A DNA stretch of 64,000 nt from Limnanthes douglasii subsp. nivea (Eukaryota; Streptophyta; Magnoliopsida; Brassicales; Limnanthaceae), in the NCBI GenBank assembly GCA_036936605.1, contig JAUPFV010000005.1, positions 124,366,453 through 124,430,452 of the forward strand. The letters are read 5' to 3'. The notes beneath the pieces were generated by a model that had not been told where the DNA came from, made no database searches, and saw only the letters and a program-made list of their open reading frames with translations. A program made the translations under genes and the position numbers. Position 1 is the first letter of the stretch; each line of letters starts with the position of its first letter. Positions 20,230-30,410 of this stretch are shown piece by piece.

Positions 20230-22571
20230 TTCTTCATTGATACGAACTGCCCCCAACGTCTGAGGGGCCAGTGCTGTTGCATAACACTCTCTTGCTATCT
20301 TTTGGCTGCTCCGAATAACTCCCACTTGTCCTTGCACATCATATTTCAAATATTGATGGACTATTGAGGCCACTGCATGCATCCTAGAGAGCCAAGACCT
20401 CCCTAGAATAGCATTATAGCAAGTGGGACTGTCCACTACGACAAACAGTATTCTAACCATCTTCTTGAAAGGGCCCCTGCCCAACAAAACTTCCTCTTCA
20501 AACTCCCCGATCACATCTGCTCAGCTTCTAGTGAAACCCATAATTGATCTGTTCGAATGCTGAATTCCCGTAGGATTTTTCATCTTTTTGTAGGAAGTTA
20601 AAAAGAGGATATTGGCCGAACTCCCAGTATCAACCAAAATTCGTCTTATGTCATTGCCCCCAATGGATGCTCCTATGACAACAACATCTTCATGAGGACC
20701 CGCTATATCCCTTAAGTCATCCTCATCAAAAACAATAAAAGGGAATGGAATTTGCGACTGATAGGAAGTCATGCCTCCCTCCAGTTGGGTAGCTAAAGTA
20801 TGAACATGCCTCTTCCTTGAAGAAGCAGTAGGTGCTTTCATGGTATCCCCTCTGAAAATTGTGAGTGACTCAAAATAGTTAATAAGCCCGGACACTGTTT
20901 TGCAACGTTCCTCAATGGCACCCACTCTATTTCGAGTTGGATCAGGGTCCAAGTATTCTGACTCTACATTGAAATTCTCGATTATCACCATAGCTCCCTC
21001 CGGAGCGGATGTGCCTACATTGTTTGGAGCAGCCCGATGAGCATTATCAGGTCTATTTCCTCCTCTTCTTTTAACATATGCTCCCAACTTTCCTCTTTCA
21101 ATTAAATTCTAGAATTCTTGCTTTAAAGCAATACAATCATCAGTGGTATGGCCAGTATCATTATGATACTGACAGAAACAATTGTTACGATGCTCCCTAG
21201 GAGATTGTAGCGCAGCCGACCTTCTATAGTGTACTTCTTCCTTTGTTTTGTCATAAATGGTGGCTACAATTTCTTTTAACTCAGCAAACCACTCTGGTTG
21301 AACCCAAGGCCCTCTTTTATTTCTAGATTGCTGACTCTGGGCAGGCGCAGCTGGCTGAGACTGAGCTTTAGCTCTGTTATGACCCTGTCCGGCCTCCCTT
21401 GCCTTGTTCTCGGACTGATTTTAGTTGTGGTTTGGTACAGCTGGGGCAGACCTCACCTGCCTGTGCACCCTAGTTTTCTTTGTTTCATCCACGTTAATTT
21501 CCTTTCCAACCTGATTCGGTAGACCTCCCCATGTCACGGCCTTCTTTCTGTTCACTGAATCAGCCAAATTTCCAGGGTTCAAACCCTGCCTTAGAGAAGC
21601 TATTGCTACTTGTTCGAAGCAATCAGCCAACCCATTTTTGGTGTTTACAAAGCGACTTATATATTCCTTCAGATATTCATTCGGTTCTTGGGCACAATGG
21701 ATAATTGTGTCTCCATTGCCCTTCACCTCTTTACTTCCAACAAACTGCCTCCGGAAGGCCACCCAAAAGGTATCGAAATTTCTAATGCACCTTTGTGGTA
21801 GGCTGTTGTACCACTTCAGGGCACTCCTCGTAAAAGACTGAGAGAAGGCCCTACAAAGCAACTTATCGTCATCATCGAAATTCATCATGAAATTCTTGAA
21901 TTGTTCCAAGTGATTGTCCGGGTCTTTACTGCCATCGTATTTTTCCATCTTCGTACTATCGAACCTCTTGGGGAGGTTCCCGGACAGGATCTTGGATGAC
22001 AATGGAGATTGTCTCCAATTCCGGCCACGACTGAAAACAGTATCCTTGTTAGGAGTTGCAAAGATACCTGGTTCATCATGGAAGGCAAAAGGATCCACCA
22101 GCATCCGGCAATGTGTCTCCAGCTATGAGATGACCCTTTGCTTATATGCCTCTTTAACTTTCCATGTCTGTCCCTTTTTCTTGAGTACTTCTTAACCAAC
22201 TTCTGTTTCTTTTTAGATCGGCCCTCATCACTGCTGGATGACAAAGATTCTCCATCTTCGCCCGAGGAGCTACCGGAAGATTCCGAGTCTGAATCAGAGC
22301 TCTCCACTGGCCTAGACCGGTGAGACTTTTTAGAGCTAGCATGAGTCTTCTTCGTACTCACATGGGTTTTCGAAGGCTCATACTCTCTAGGGTTGTCAGT
22401 ATGATGAGAAACTGATACCTTTGACTTTTATTTCATGCCCATCTTTGCCCTCTCTGCCCTCAGGGCTTCTATCTCACCTTTTAACCTATCACACTCCCCG
22501 ATGGTATATTCATCATTTTCTCCCACCACTTCGATCAAAGCTGGTGGTACTTCCGGGGCGTCCAGATTCAT
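20227..22571 (-). pseudogene. gag-protease region of element B
   Basis: The start is ATG 22571 (MNLDAPEVPP). It has an N-terminal acidic/Ser-rich region (SSDSDSESSGSSS), the capsid core at 21421-22104 (KRFDSTKMEKYDG, LKWYNSLPQ, HCAQEPNEYLKEYISRF) and the CCHC-like knuckle CQYHNDTGHTTDDC near 21150. An aspartic protease (LVDTGSSANILF) lies at about 20640. Defects by comparison with C are a stop at MGMK-TAA near 22430, a frameshift near 22110, TAA at 21421 (CAA in C), a stop near 21110, and TGA at 20521. The natural end is TAG 20227. Confidence 0.85.
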
Positions 22572-22624
22572 TCAGACTGGTTTTTCTGATGGTTTTGAAT
22601 GCTAGATTCAGGCACCGTCTGTCC

Positions 22625-22641
22625 TCCCACTGTGGTCGCTA
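22625..22641 (-). other. Primer-binding site of element B, mutated
   Basis: On the minus strand it reads TAGCGACCACAGTGGGA where A and C have TGGCGACCACAGTGGGA. The second base of the invariant TGG (pairing with tRNA CCA) is changed, probably after insertion. Confidence 0.7.
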
Positions 22642-22644
22642 ATA

Positions 22645-23064
22645 TGGTGTGGTTGTTTTCTGTTTGAGGGTAAGTTTGTAATTTTTGTTTAGTATTTTGT
22701 GGAATTTTGAGAGTATTTAATACTTGGGTAAAATGTAGAGGGGGAATTGAGCTACCTGGTTGTATTTAATTTTCATTACCCTCATTTAATGTTGGTGGTT
22801 GGGTATTTATACCCTTATATTTGGGCTTCATGGGCTTTCGGGTTGTGTTTAACGGATTTGGGTCGAGTTTAAAGACCCATTAGTTCTAAGTAAGTAAATA
22901 GGCAGCTTAGTCAAAAAATGATTAGGTTTTAAGTACTTTAGTTCTGTTCGGATAGTTCAGTGGATGATAGCTGTCCGAACGGCCCCTGTCCGGTGAGGTG
23001 GACATTGTCCGAATTGACCTTGTCCGTTTCCCATAAAGTGTGGTAACAGAATCCGGACTCATCA
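22645..23064 (-). repeat. 5' LTR of element B
   Basis: On the plus strand it runs TGGTGTGG...GACTCATCA and matches 14064-14478. Its TATA box on the minus strand is TATAAATA at 22804-22811. Confidence 0.85.
22804..22811 (-). promoter_or_regulatory. TATA box in element B 5' LTR
   Basis: TATAAATA within GGGTATAAATACCC on the minus strand. The motif is shared with C. Confidence 0.55.
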
Positions 23065-23312
23065 AAAATGTCCAAGCATAAAACATCCAAAGTCACCAAT
23101 ATTTATTCGTAAGATAAAACATTCATTTAATAAAATAGTAATTATTCAAACGTACAAAGTATTAAACATAACTTACTTAAAAAATCGTAATCAAACATAA
23201 AAATTCATAAAATCGTACGTTATAAACACGTCCAGTAATACGTCACGATACAAGTCACCAAAATATAAAGATAGATACAAAACATTCAATGGAAGCACAC
23301 AATTCAATGCAA

Positions 23313-25190
23313 CTAATCAACAACGTCTAAATATCTCGGCAATACTGACAACTCATCCACAACGTCGACTAACTCCTTATGCGTCATCGTGGCTAAACAT
23401 GGGTGATACGCAACTATTTGGTGATATCCCTCGGGATTAGCACTGCCGTGAATGTGGACTGGAGGCTCTCCATCAACATATGTATCATCGCCTGCCGAAG
23501 TCGGGTTGGACATTGTATACCATAAGTTCCTCCTAATCAAAACAGGGTACATCGGGTATGCACCATCTTTCCTACCCTCGAATGGCGCACCTAAAGTGGT
23601 AAAAAGATGGTGCTGCCACTTCTCCAACGTCAAATGATCCCACACATACTTTTGAGAAGTTTTTTAACCTGTTTTTCTTGCAGCAGTAAGACATATGTTG
23701 TGCGTTATAAGTTGAATGTGGCCCATGTGACGGGTGACACAGTCAGGGTAGTAAAGCATGACTATGTCAAACGACTTGAATGTATGCTCAATCCAACTGA
23801 CCATATGGAACGGACACACACCCTGTATATAAATATATGGAAGAAAAGTAACCTGAAAGATATTATATAGTTAGCATAAAGAGAAGTTAATGCAGGTTAG
23901 CATATAAAACACATAAGGAAACTTACATCAAGTACGATACACATGGATAGTGTGTCTCAACTCAATGCGAACAACCTGCAAAAAACTCACATTTTTTTGT
24001 GCATAGCGGTTGATATATGGTGACATTAAATTAAGCACGATGTATAAGAAAGCATTAACCGAGCTAGAATGACAAAAAAATCCATTGAACCCGCATATAC
24101 CACTGGTGTCGTGCATATAACTATGGCCAAACAAGTGGTAAAGTTGTGCCAAAACCACCTAACCGTAGTTATACCGATCCATTTGCTGATACTAGTTTAC
24201 AAACTATAGGTAATCAAGCTAAATACTATTTCTAATTTTGTTGGCGCATATAGTGGTTCCTAAAATCTATAATATATACACTCTGATAACGTGATCAACC
24301 CTGACATCGATAGCCCTACTATCATCGTATCACTCATTTGTGAATATCACGCAACCAATTCAAGGTCAGACTACTTCAATTCATGAGGCTACTAACGAGC
24401 TCAGATGGTCATCTTGCATACTACCATATGTGCTCAACTTCTCTGTCTCATCATCAAAAGGCATAACGTCAAAATTTATACTTATAATTAGGAAACTGGT
24501 GATGACGTGGTCGTCGTCAAGTGTGACGGTTATCTCGCTGAAGGAGAAGTGAAATGAAGATGTATCATCATGCCAATTGTTTAGAAATACCTCTAACTGA
24601 GGGACGTTGGTATACCAATGGGATAACTCGTCGATCTAGGGGTCAAATATAGTATCCATAACATTAGCTCGTACCCTAGTCTGATAACGCAAGTCTCACT
24701 TCCGGAGACTGTCGTATATCGAGAAGCAACGTAAGTTGAATCTCACCAACAATATGTAACAAACCCAAATACAATAAATGATAAAATCGATTATAAAAAT
24801 TAAGTTGAAACTAAAGTAAAAAATATGGTTTAAAATACTCAATTTATAAAGAAACTTACATATTTGTGGAAAATAATATACATCTCATGGAGGAAGTAAT
24901 CAAGATAATGTATAGGGATGTGGGTATGGCTCGCTCAAATTCCCCCTCAGGTGCCGCTTGTGAAGATGACTCTGTACCAGTGCTGTCAGCCGCTGACCAA
25001 CCAGCGCGATGTTTGGTATCATCAACTAACATCACCACGACTCAATCTTCGTTTTGTATGAGATTCCAACGACTCCTCCTCCGTAGGGACACTCTGTTTA
25101 GGAACCGGTGTATCGGGGTTGTATTCCGACCACGTTGCTACCACACTCCTTCGTAGCAGTCGTTTCGTTCACACCATCCCTGGAAAAAAC
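23313..25190 (-). pseudogene. Plant mobile domain (PMD) gene of MULE copy 1
   Basis: Reading leftward, a possible first part at about 24850-25190 follows a TTTTCCAG acceptor, but its assignment is weak. Then PMD sequence is clear: WHDDTSSFHFSFSEITVTLDD at about 24500-24600 (matching WHQKTNMFHFSFGEMTITLDD in copy 2), RVYILYILGTT near 24280, VVLAQLYHLFGHSYMHDTSGICGF at 24070-24158, WIEHTFKSFDIVMLYYPDCV near 23800, and a C-terminal part 23313-23645 (WDHLTLEKWQHHLF...). PMD proteins form a plant family that occurs both as host proteins (MAIN/MAIL type) and inside transposons. Many stops and small gaps break this copy. It faces the copy 1 transposase; without A and B the two ends would lie about 1 kb apart. 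Confidence 0.7.
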
Positions 25191-26143
25191 ATCAGTTTAG
25201 ATAAGTGTTTAACGGCACTAGTACATACATCTATTCAATAAGTAAAGATACATTGAAGTGTAGATAAATGCATCAACCCAATCAAAAATTCATGTAATGA
25301 AAAAATATCAATCATCATATACTTTGCATAAAAAATCATACATTTTTTAAAAAATCACAATAAACATGAAAATCTGGGTTGATCTATCGAATAAAGATAT
25401 GCGACAAACACTCATCTTTGTCGTACGACATGTGTGAATAAAACAGGTCTGGTCGCGCATGTCGTGCAACGAATCTGTATCGAGCAATACAGTCTAAAAC
25501 ACTAATTCTAACACCATTGTGCTCAAAATTACAGGCAAAATATGGATCCACAACTCGCAAACAATTATAGGCTATCAAATCAGCTTAACAACAACTTCAA
25601 CCGTGCGAAAATCATTTAAAAAAAAAACAAAATGTAAAACCTAATTTTATATAAAGAGACAACAAAATCGAAAAACAAATACACTAATAAGGTTGTATGG
25701 CATACCTTTATGTTATTGTGAGGTCGAATTCGAAAAACAACTTATTTTAATTTTTGGATGATTAAGAGGTTTTGTGAAATTAAAATAAAAAATAAAATAA
25801 AAATCTATCAACGTTTATGTTTTATCTTTTTAAATGATAAAATTATCTGAAATTTAATAAAAAAACATATCAAAATAGTAAAAAATCAACAGTATAGAAT
25901 CTAATAAAATATGTCTAATTTCTAGACTGATCTTTTTTAAACTCGCAATACAATACACATAAAATGCGAATAAAAAATTGAAAATTACTCAATAAATTGA
26001 TATGTTTTAACTTTTTATCTGGTGACAAATTTATATTGAAAAATGAATATCTGGCGATTTCACGGAGTGAGTTTCGACATTTTTTAACAACTCTCACGAA
26101 ATATAGGGTACGGATTGAATCCAACGGCTGGTAAAAGGGGGTT
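25191..26143. other. Interval between the two MULEs
   Basis: The stretch is AT-rich with no assignable gene. A 64-codon open frame on the minus strand (25384-25578) has no family I recognise. The right end of MULE copy 1 should lie here, but I could not find a terminal repeat matching one near base 1700-2000. Confidence 0.35.
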
Positions 26144-26149
26144 CATAGT

Positions 26150-26204
26150 GTTAAGGGTCAAGCTATATATACTCAATTCCGGTTTAAGTATACCCAATTT
26201 TGAG
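26150..26204 (+). repeat. Left terminal inverted repeat of MULE copy 2
   Basis: It contains TTTAAGTATACCCAATTTTG, matched by the reversed right end. A second copy of the sub-motif (AAGTATACCTAATTTTGAG) follows at about 26222-26240, so the left end has a short internal direct repeat. Confidence 0.55.
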
Positions 26205-26473
26205 TATACCCAAAGGTGATCTAAGTATACCTAATTTTGAGCAAAAATACCCTTTTCTACGTATATAAGCCATTTTTTTTACTAACTTCCATCCACAACA
26301 TTTTTCCCTACACTTTCTCTCACTTCCCTCACTTCTCTCACTTCTCTCTAGCTCTCAAACTCTCTTCTCTCAAACACTCTCACTTCTCTCTCAAATTTTC
26401 CGGCGAGCCACCACCACTCCTCATCCTCCTCCTCCATCATGGTTAAGAACAAAAACCCACCACCACCACCTAC

Positions 26474-26978
26474 GTAAGTACCCGAATCTAAATTTGTTTG
26501 TTGATTTTGTTAGTTTTAGGTATGAATTTAGGATTTAGATTAGATTTAGGGTAGAACTTAGGGTTTAAGTATAGATTTAGGGTTTGAATTTGCCAAAAAG
26601 TAGGGTTTAGTGGCCATTTTCCAGCCAAGTTTCCTGCTGGAAAATGGCCGGCAGCTCGCACCGGCGGTGCACCTAGGGCAGCACCATCGGTGCGTATGCC
26701 CAGTATCGGCCGTACTGGGCATAAACACCTATAGTACTGTCATAGGCGCACCCCCGGTGCGAGCTGTTGTACCGCTCGGTACGGCCTGTTGTGCACCTTG
26801 GAAAAAAATACTTTTAAAAGTTTAAGTTTTGCATTTTTTTAAAAAAAAATTAAAATTTTGAAGAAATTACTTTCTATAGAGAGTTCGGTGGCGAATTAGA
26901 GTGTTGTTTTTTTAATGTTGCGGGTTACATCATATGTTACTGTTATTAATTTCGTAATTTTTTTTTGTACTTTTGTAG
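26474..26978 (+). other. Intron 1 of the PMD gene, with GC-rich dyads
   Basis: This is a 505-bp intron with GTAAGT and TTTTGTAG borders. At about 26610-26800 it is GC-rich with nested dyads (CGCACCGGCGGTGCACC, GCACCATCGGTGCG, GCCATTTTCC..GGAAAATGGC). A similar GC-rich dyad block sits in intron 1 of the opposite gene at 42040-42400. Confidence 0.5.
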
Positions 26979-27585
26979 GTCAGATGCGGTTGAGGAGCGA
27001 CGTCTTCCTCGATCTAGGGCGTATCCCCCTGGTTCACGAACGCCACACCCGGGGAAGAGTCTAAAGACTATACGGGCAGTCGAGGATGAGCGGGTCCGTG
27101 ATGCCTAGTGCGGGCGAGATTTAGCTGAGGACCTTGAGACTATTCGTCTTAGGGAGGAGGATGACAGGATAAGGAGTGTTCGATCTTTGCGCCGAATCAA
27201 TCATGGGAAGAGGAAAGAAAAAGCCTCAGAGATTGTGGTCGATGATAGTAGAGGCGGAAGCTCCTCACGACGCGAGACGTCTTCATCACACCGATCACCA
27301 CCTCCCACTGCTAGTGATCCACCACCTCCCTCTCCTACTCACAGAGTTCCATCCCCTACGCATACTAGTACACATCCACCACCTGTTAGTGACAGGGTGG
27401 ATGCCACTGGGGACCCTGAGGAGGACACCATCGATGAAGAGCATATCGATGCGATCCACATATAGGAGCAGCGGAAGACGTTTTCATTTCTCAAATGCAA
27501 CAAGATACCTCTGTTTCCTAACTACAAGGAGCACAAGGCGTACCACGTCTTCATAGGACAGGTAAGTACCAAATTATTAAACGTC

Positions 27586-27590
27586 TAGTC
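27586..27590. repeat. Target-site duplication of element C (TAGTC)
   Basis: TAGTC directly before the 5' LTR is repeated at 38061-38065 after the 3' LTR, both inside PMD intron 2. Confidence 0.9.
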
Positions 27591-27994
27591 TGATGAGTCC
27601 GAATGTTGCTACCTCTCCGGACGGGGACAGTTCGGACTAAGACACCAGACCGGACAGGGAAGTTCGAACACCTAGCCCATTGGACTGTTCGAACTATGAC
27701 TAAAGTACTTAAAAACCTAAACACTTCTTGACTAAGCTGCTTGCTCTTCTACTAAAAGTTCATGGGTCCTTGAACATGACCCGGGTCCATTAAACATGAC
27801 CTGAAAGCCCATAAAGCCCAAATACAAGGGTATAAATACCCAACCACCCGCATTAAATATGGGTAATGAAAATTAAATACAACCAGACTGCTTAATTCTC
27901 CCTTTACTCTCTACTCAAACATTAAACATTTACCAACCTTCACAAACTCTAAACAAATTACAAAATTACCCTCAGACGAAAATTAACCACACCA
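27591..27994 (+). repeat. 5' LTR of element C
   Basis: TGATGAG...CACACCA, 404 bp, with TATAAATA at 27831-27838 inside GGGTATAAATACCC. It matches 37656-38060. Confidence 0.95.
27831..27838 (+). promoter_or_regulatory. TATA box in element C 5' LTR
   Basis: TATAAATA lies about 165 bp before the LTR end. The motif and its flanks are shared with A, B and D. Confidence 0.6.
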
Positions 27995-27997
27995 AAT

Positions 27998-28014
27998 TGG
28001 CGACCACAGTGGGA
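27998..28014 (+). other. Primer-binding site of element C (tRNA-Arg UCG type)
   Basis: TGGCGACCACAGTGGGA lies three bases after the LTR. It is a perfect complement to the tRNA-Arg(UCG) 3' end as I recall it. Confidence 0.8.
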
Positions 28015-28067
28015 GCACGAAGGTGCCTGAATCGAGCATTCGAAACCAACCAGAAAAATCAGTCCGA

Positions 28068-30410
28068 ATGAATCCGGACGTCCCGGAGGTACCACCAGCT
28101 TTGCTTGAAGTGGTGGGTGAAAACGATGAATACACTATCGAGGAGCGCGATAGGTTAAAAGGCGAGATAGAAGCTCTGAGGGCAGAAAAGGCTAAGATGG
28201 GCATGAAAGAAAAGTCAAAAGCATCAGTTGCTCATCACACTGATAACCCTAGAGAACACGAGCCTTCAAAGACTCATGTGAGTACCAAAAAGACTCATGC
28301 CAGCTCCAAAAAGTCTCACCGGTCTAAGCCACTGGAGAGTTCTGACTCAGACTCAGAGTCTTCTGATAGCTCCTCGGATGAGGAGGGAGTTGAAGAGTCC
28401 TTGTCCTCTAGCAGTGATGAGGGCCGAACTAAAAAGAAGCAAAAGTTGATCAAAAAATATTCAAGAAAAAAGGATAGACATGGGAAATTGAAGAAGAATA
28501 TTGGCAAAGGGTCATCTCACAGCCGGAGGCTTGTAGACCGGATGCTGATGGATCCTTTTGCCCTCCACGATGAACCAGGTATCTTTGCAACTCCCAATGA
28601 GGATACTGTGTTCAGTCGTGGTCGGAATTGGAGACAATCTCCATTGTCTTCCAAAATTCTGTCCGGAAACCTCCCTAAGAGGTTTGATAGCACTAAAATG
28701 GAGAAGTACGATGGTAGTACTAATCCGGACAACCATTTGGAGCAATTTAAAAACTTCATGATGAACTTTGATGATGACGACAAGCTACTTTGTAGAGCAT
28801 TCTCCCAATCCTTTACGGGGAGTGCTCTAAAATGGTATAACAGCCTACCACAAGGCTGCATCAAGAATTTTGATACCTTTTGGGTGGCCTTTCGAAGGCC
28901 GTTTGTTGGGAGTAAAGAGTTGAAGGGCAATGGGGACACAATAATCCATTGTGCCCAGGAACCGAACGAATCATTGAAAGAATACATAAGTCGTTTTGTA
29001 AACACCAAGAATGGGCTGGCTGATTGCTTCGAGCAAGTAGCAATAGCATCCTTGAGACAGGGCTTAAACCCTGGAAATTTGGTTGATTCAGTGACCAGAA
29101 AGAAAGCCATGACTTAGGGAGGTTTTCTGAATCAGGTTGGTAAGCAGATTAACGTTGATGAAACGAAGAAAACTAGGGTGCACAGGCAGGTGAGGTCTAC
29201 CCCGGTTGCACCAAAACCCAATCAGAATCAGTCCGGGAATAAAGCAAAGGAGACCGGACAGGGGCATAGCAGGGCTAAAGCTCAATCTCAGCCAGCTGCA
29301 CCTGCTCAGAGTCAACAATCTAGAAATAAGAGAGGGCCTTGGGTTCAACCGGAGTGGTTTGCAGAATTAAAAGAAAGTGTGGCCACCATTTATGATAAAA
29401 CAAAGGAAGAGGTACACTATAGAAGACTGACCACACTGCAATCTCCTAGAGAGCATCGTAATAACTCTTTCTGCCAGTATCACAATGATACTGGCCATAC
29501 CACCGATGATTGTATAGCCTTGAAACAAGAAGTTCAGAACTTGATTGAAAGGGGAAAGCTGGGGGCATATGTCAAAAGAAGAGGAGGTAATAGGCCTGAC
29601 AATACTCATCGGGTTGGTCCAAGTAATGCTGCTCCGGAGGGAGCCATGGTTATAATCGAAAGGTTTGATGTGGAATCAGAATACTTGGATCCAGATCCAA
29701 CTCAAAATAGAGTGGGTGCCATTGAGGAATGTTCTAGAACAGTCTCCGAGCTCATTAAGTTTTTTGAGTCACTTACAATTTTTGGAGGGGATACTATGAC
29801 AGCTCCTACTGCTTCTTCGAGGAAGAGGCACGTTCATACTTTAGCTACCCAACTAGAAGGAGGCATGACCTCCTATTAATCACAAATTCAATTCCCTTTC
29901 ATTGTTTTTGATGAAGATGACTTAAGAGATATAGATGGCCCTCGTGAAGATGTTGTTGTCATAGGAGCATCCATTGAGGGCAATGACATAAGACGAATCT
30001 TGGTGGATACTGGAAGTTCAGCTAATATCCTCTTCTTAAACACTTACAAGAAAATGAAAAATCCAGCCGTAATTCAACGTTTGGACAGATCAATTCTGGG
30101 CTTTACTGGCAGCTCAACAGATGTGATCGGAGAATTCGAAGAGGAAGTTTTGTTGGGAAAGGGCCCTTTCAAGAAGATGGTCAGGATACGTTTTATTGTG
30201 GTAGATTACCCCACTTGCTATAATGCTATTTTAGGGAGGTCTTGGCTCTCTAGGATGCACGCATTGGCTTTGACAATCCACCAATGTTTGAAATATGCTG
30301 TTCAAGGACAAGTGGGAGTTGTCCGAAGCAGTCAAAAGGTTGCAAGAGAATGTTATGCTACAGCCCTGGTCCCCCGGACGTTGGGGGCAGTTCGTATCGA
30401 CGAGCAATAG
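28068..30410 (+). pseudogene. gag-protease of element C
   Basis: ATG 28068 (MNPDVPEVPPALLEVVG) is chosen because it is the first ATG of the long frame and matches the start in B. The frame holds an acidic/Ser-rich stretch (residues ~85-120) and a basic KKKQKLIKKYSRKKDRHGK segment. The capsid core (~205-350: KRFDSTKMEKYDG, LKWYNSLPQG, SLKEYISRFVNTKNG) and the knuckle CQYHNDTGHTTDDC (~468) follow, then a retropepsin-type protease with LVDTGSSANILF (~645). There are two nonsense codons, TAG at 29115-29117 (TGG in B) and TAA at 29877-29879 (CAA in B). The frame ends at TAG 30408-30410, a stop shared with A and B. The product would be the particle protein and its protease. Confidence 0.9.
30408..30410 (+). 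promoter_or_regulatory. Amber codon at the protease-RT junction (C)
   Basis: TAG followed by CAG TTT GAG, with the same frame open before and after. It is the same position as in A and B. The +1 codon CAG fits the CAR part of the plant-virus readthrough motif UAG-CAR-YYA, but the next codon is TTT, not YYA. Confidence 0.65.

Larger units (their letters stand above)
14064..23064 (-). mobile_element. Element B: Ty3/gypsy Tat-type LTR retrotransposon, internally deleted
   Basis: This is a complete 9.0-kb insertion in minus orientation: LTRs at both ends, gag-protease-pol reading leftward (22571 to 18384) and the antisense gene reading rightward (14925 to 17878). It is closely related to C. The LTRs differ by only about one site in twenty by eye, so B is younger than A and older than C. 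A deletion removes the end of RT and both RNase H regions, so this copy could move only with help from another element. Confidence 0.9.

Noticed and set aside
26237..26446. Open frame of 69 codons upstream of the PMD gene
   Set aside because: CT-rich leader sequence (repeated CACTTCTCTC), which is the 5' untranslated region of the PMD gene and not a protein gene.
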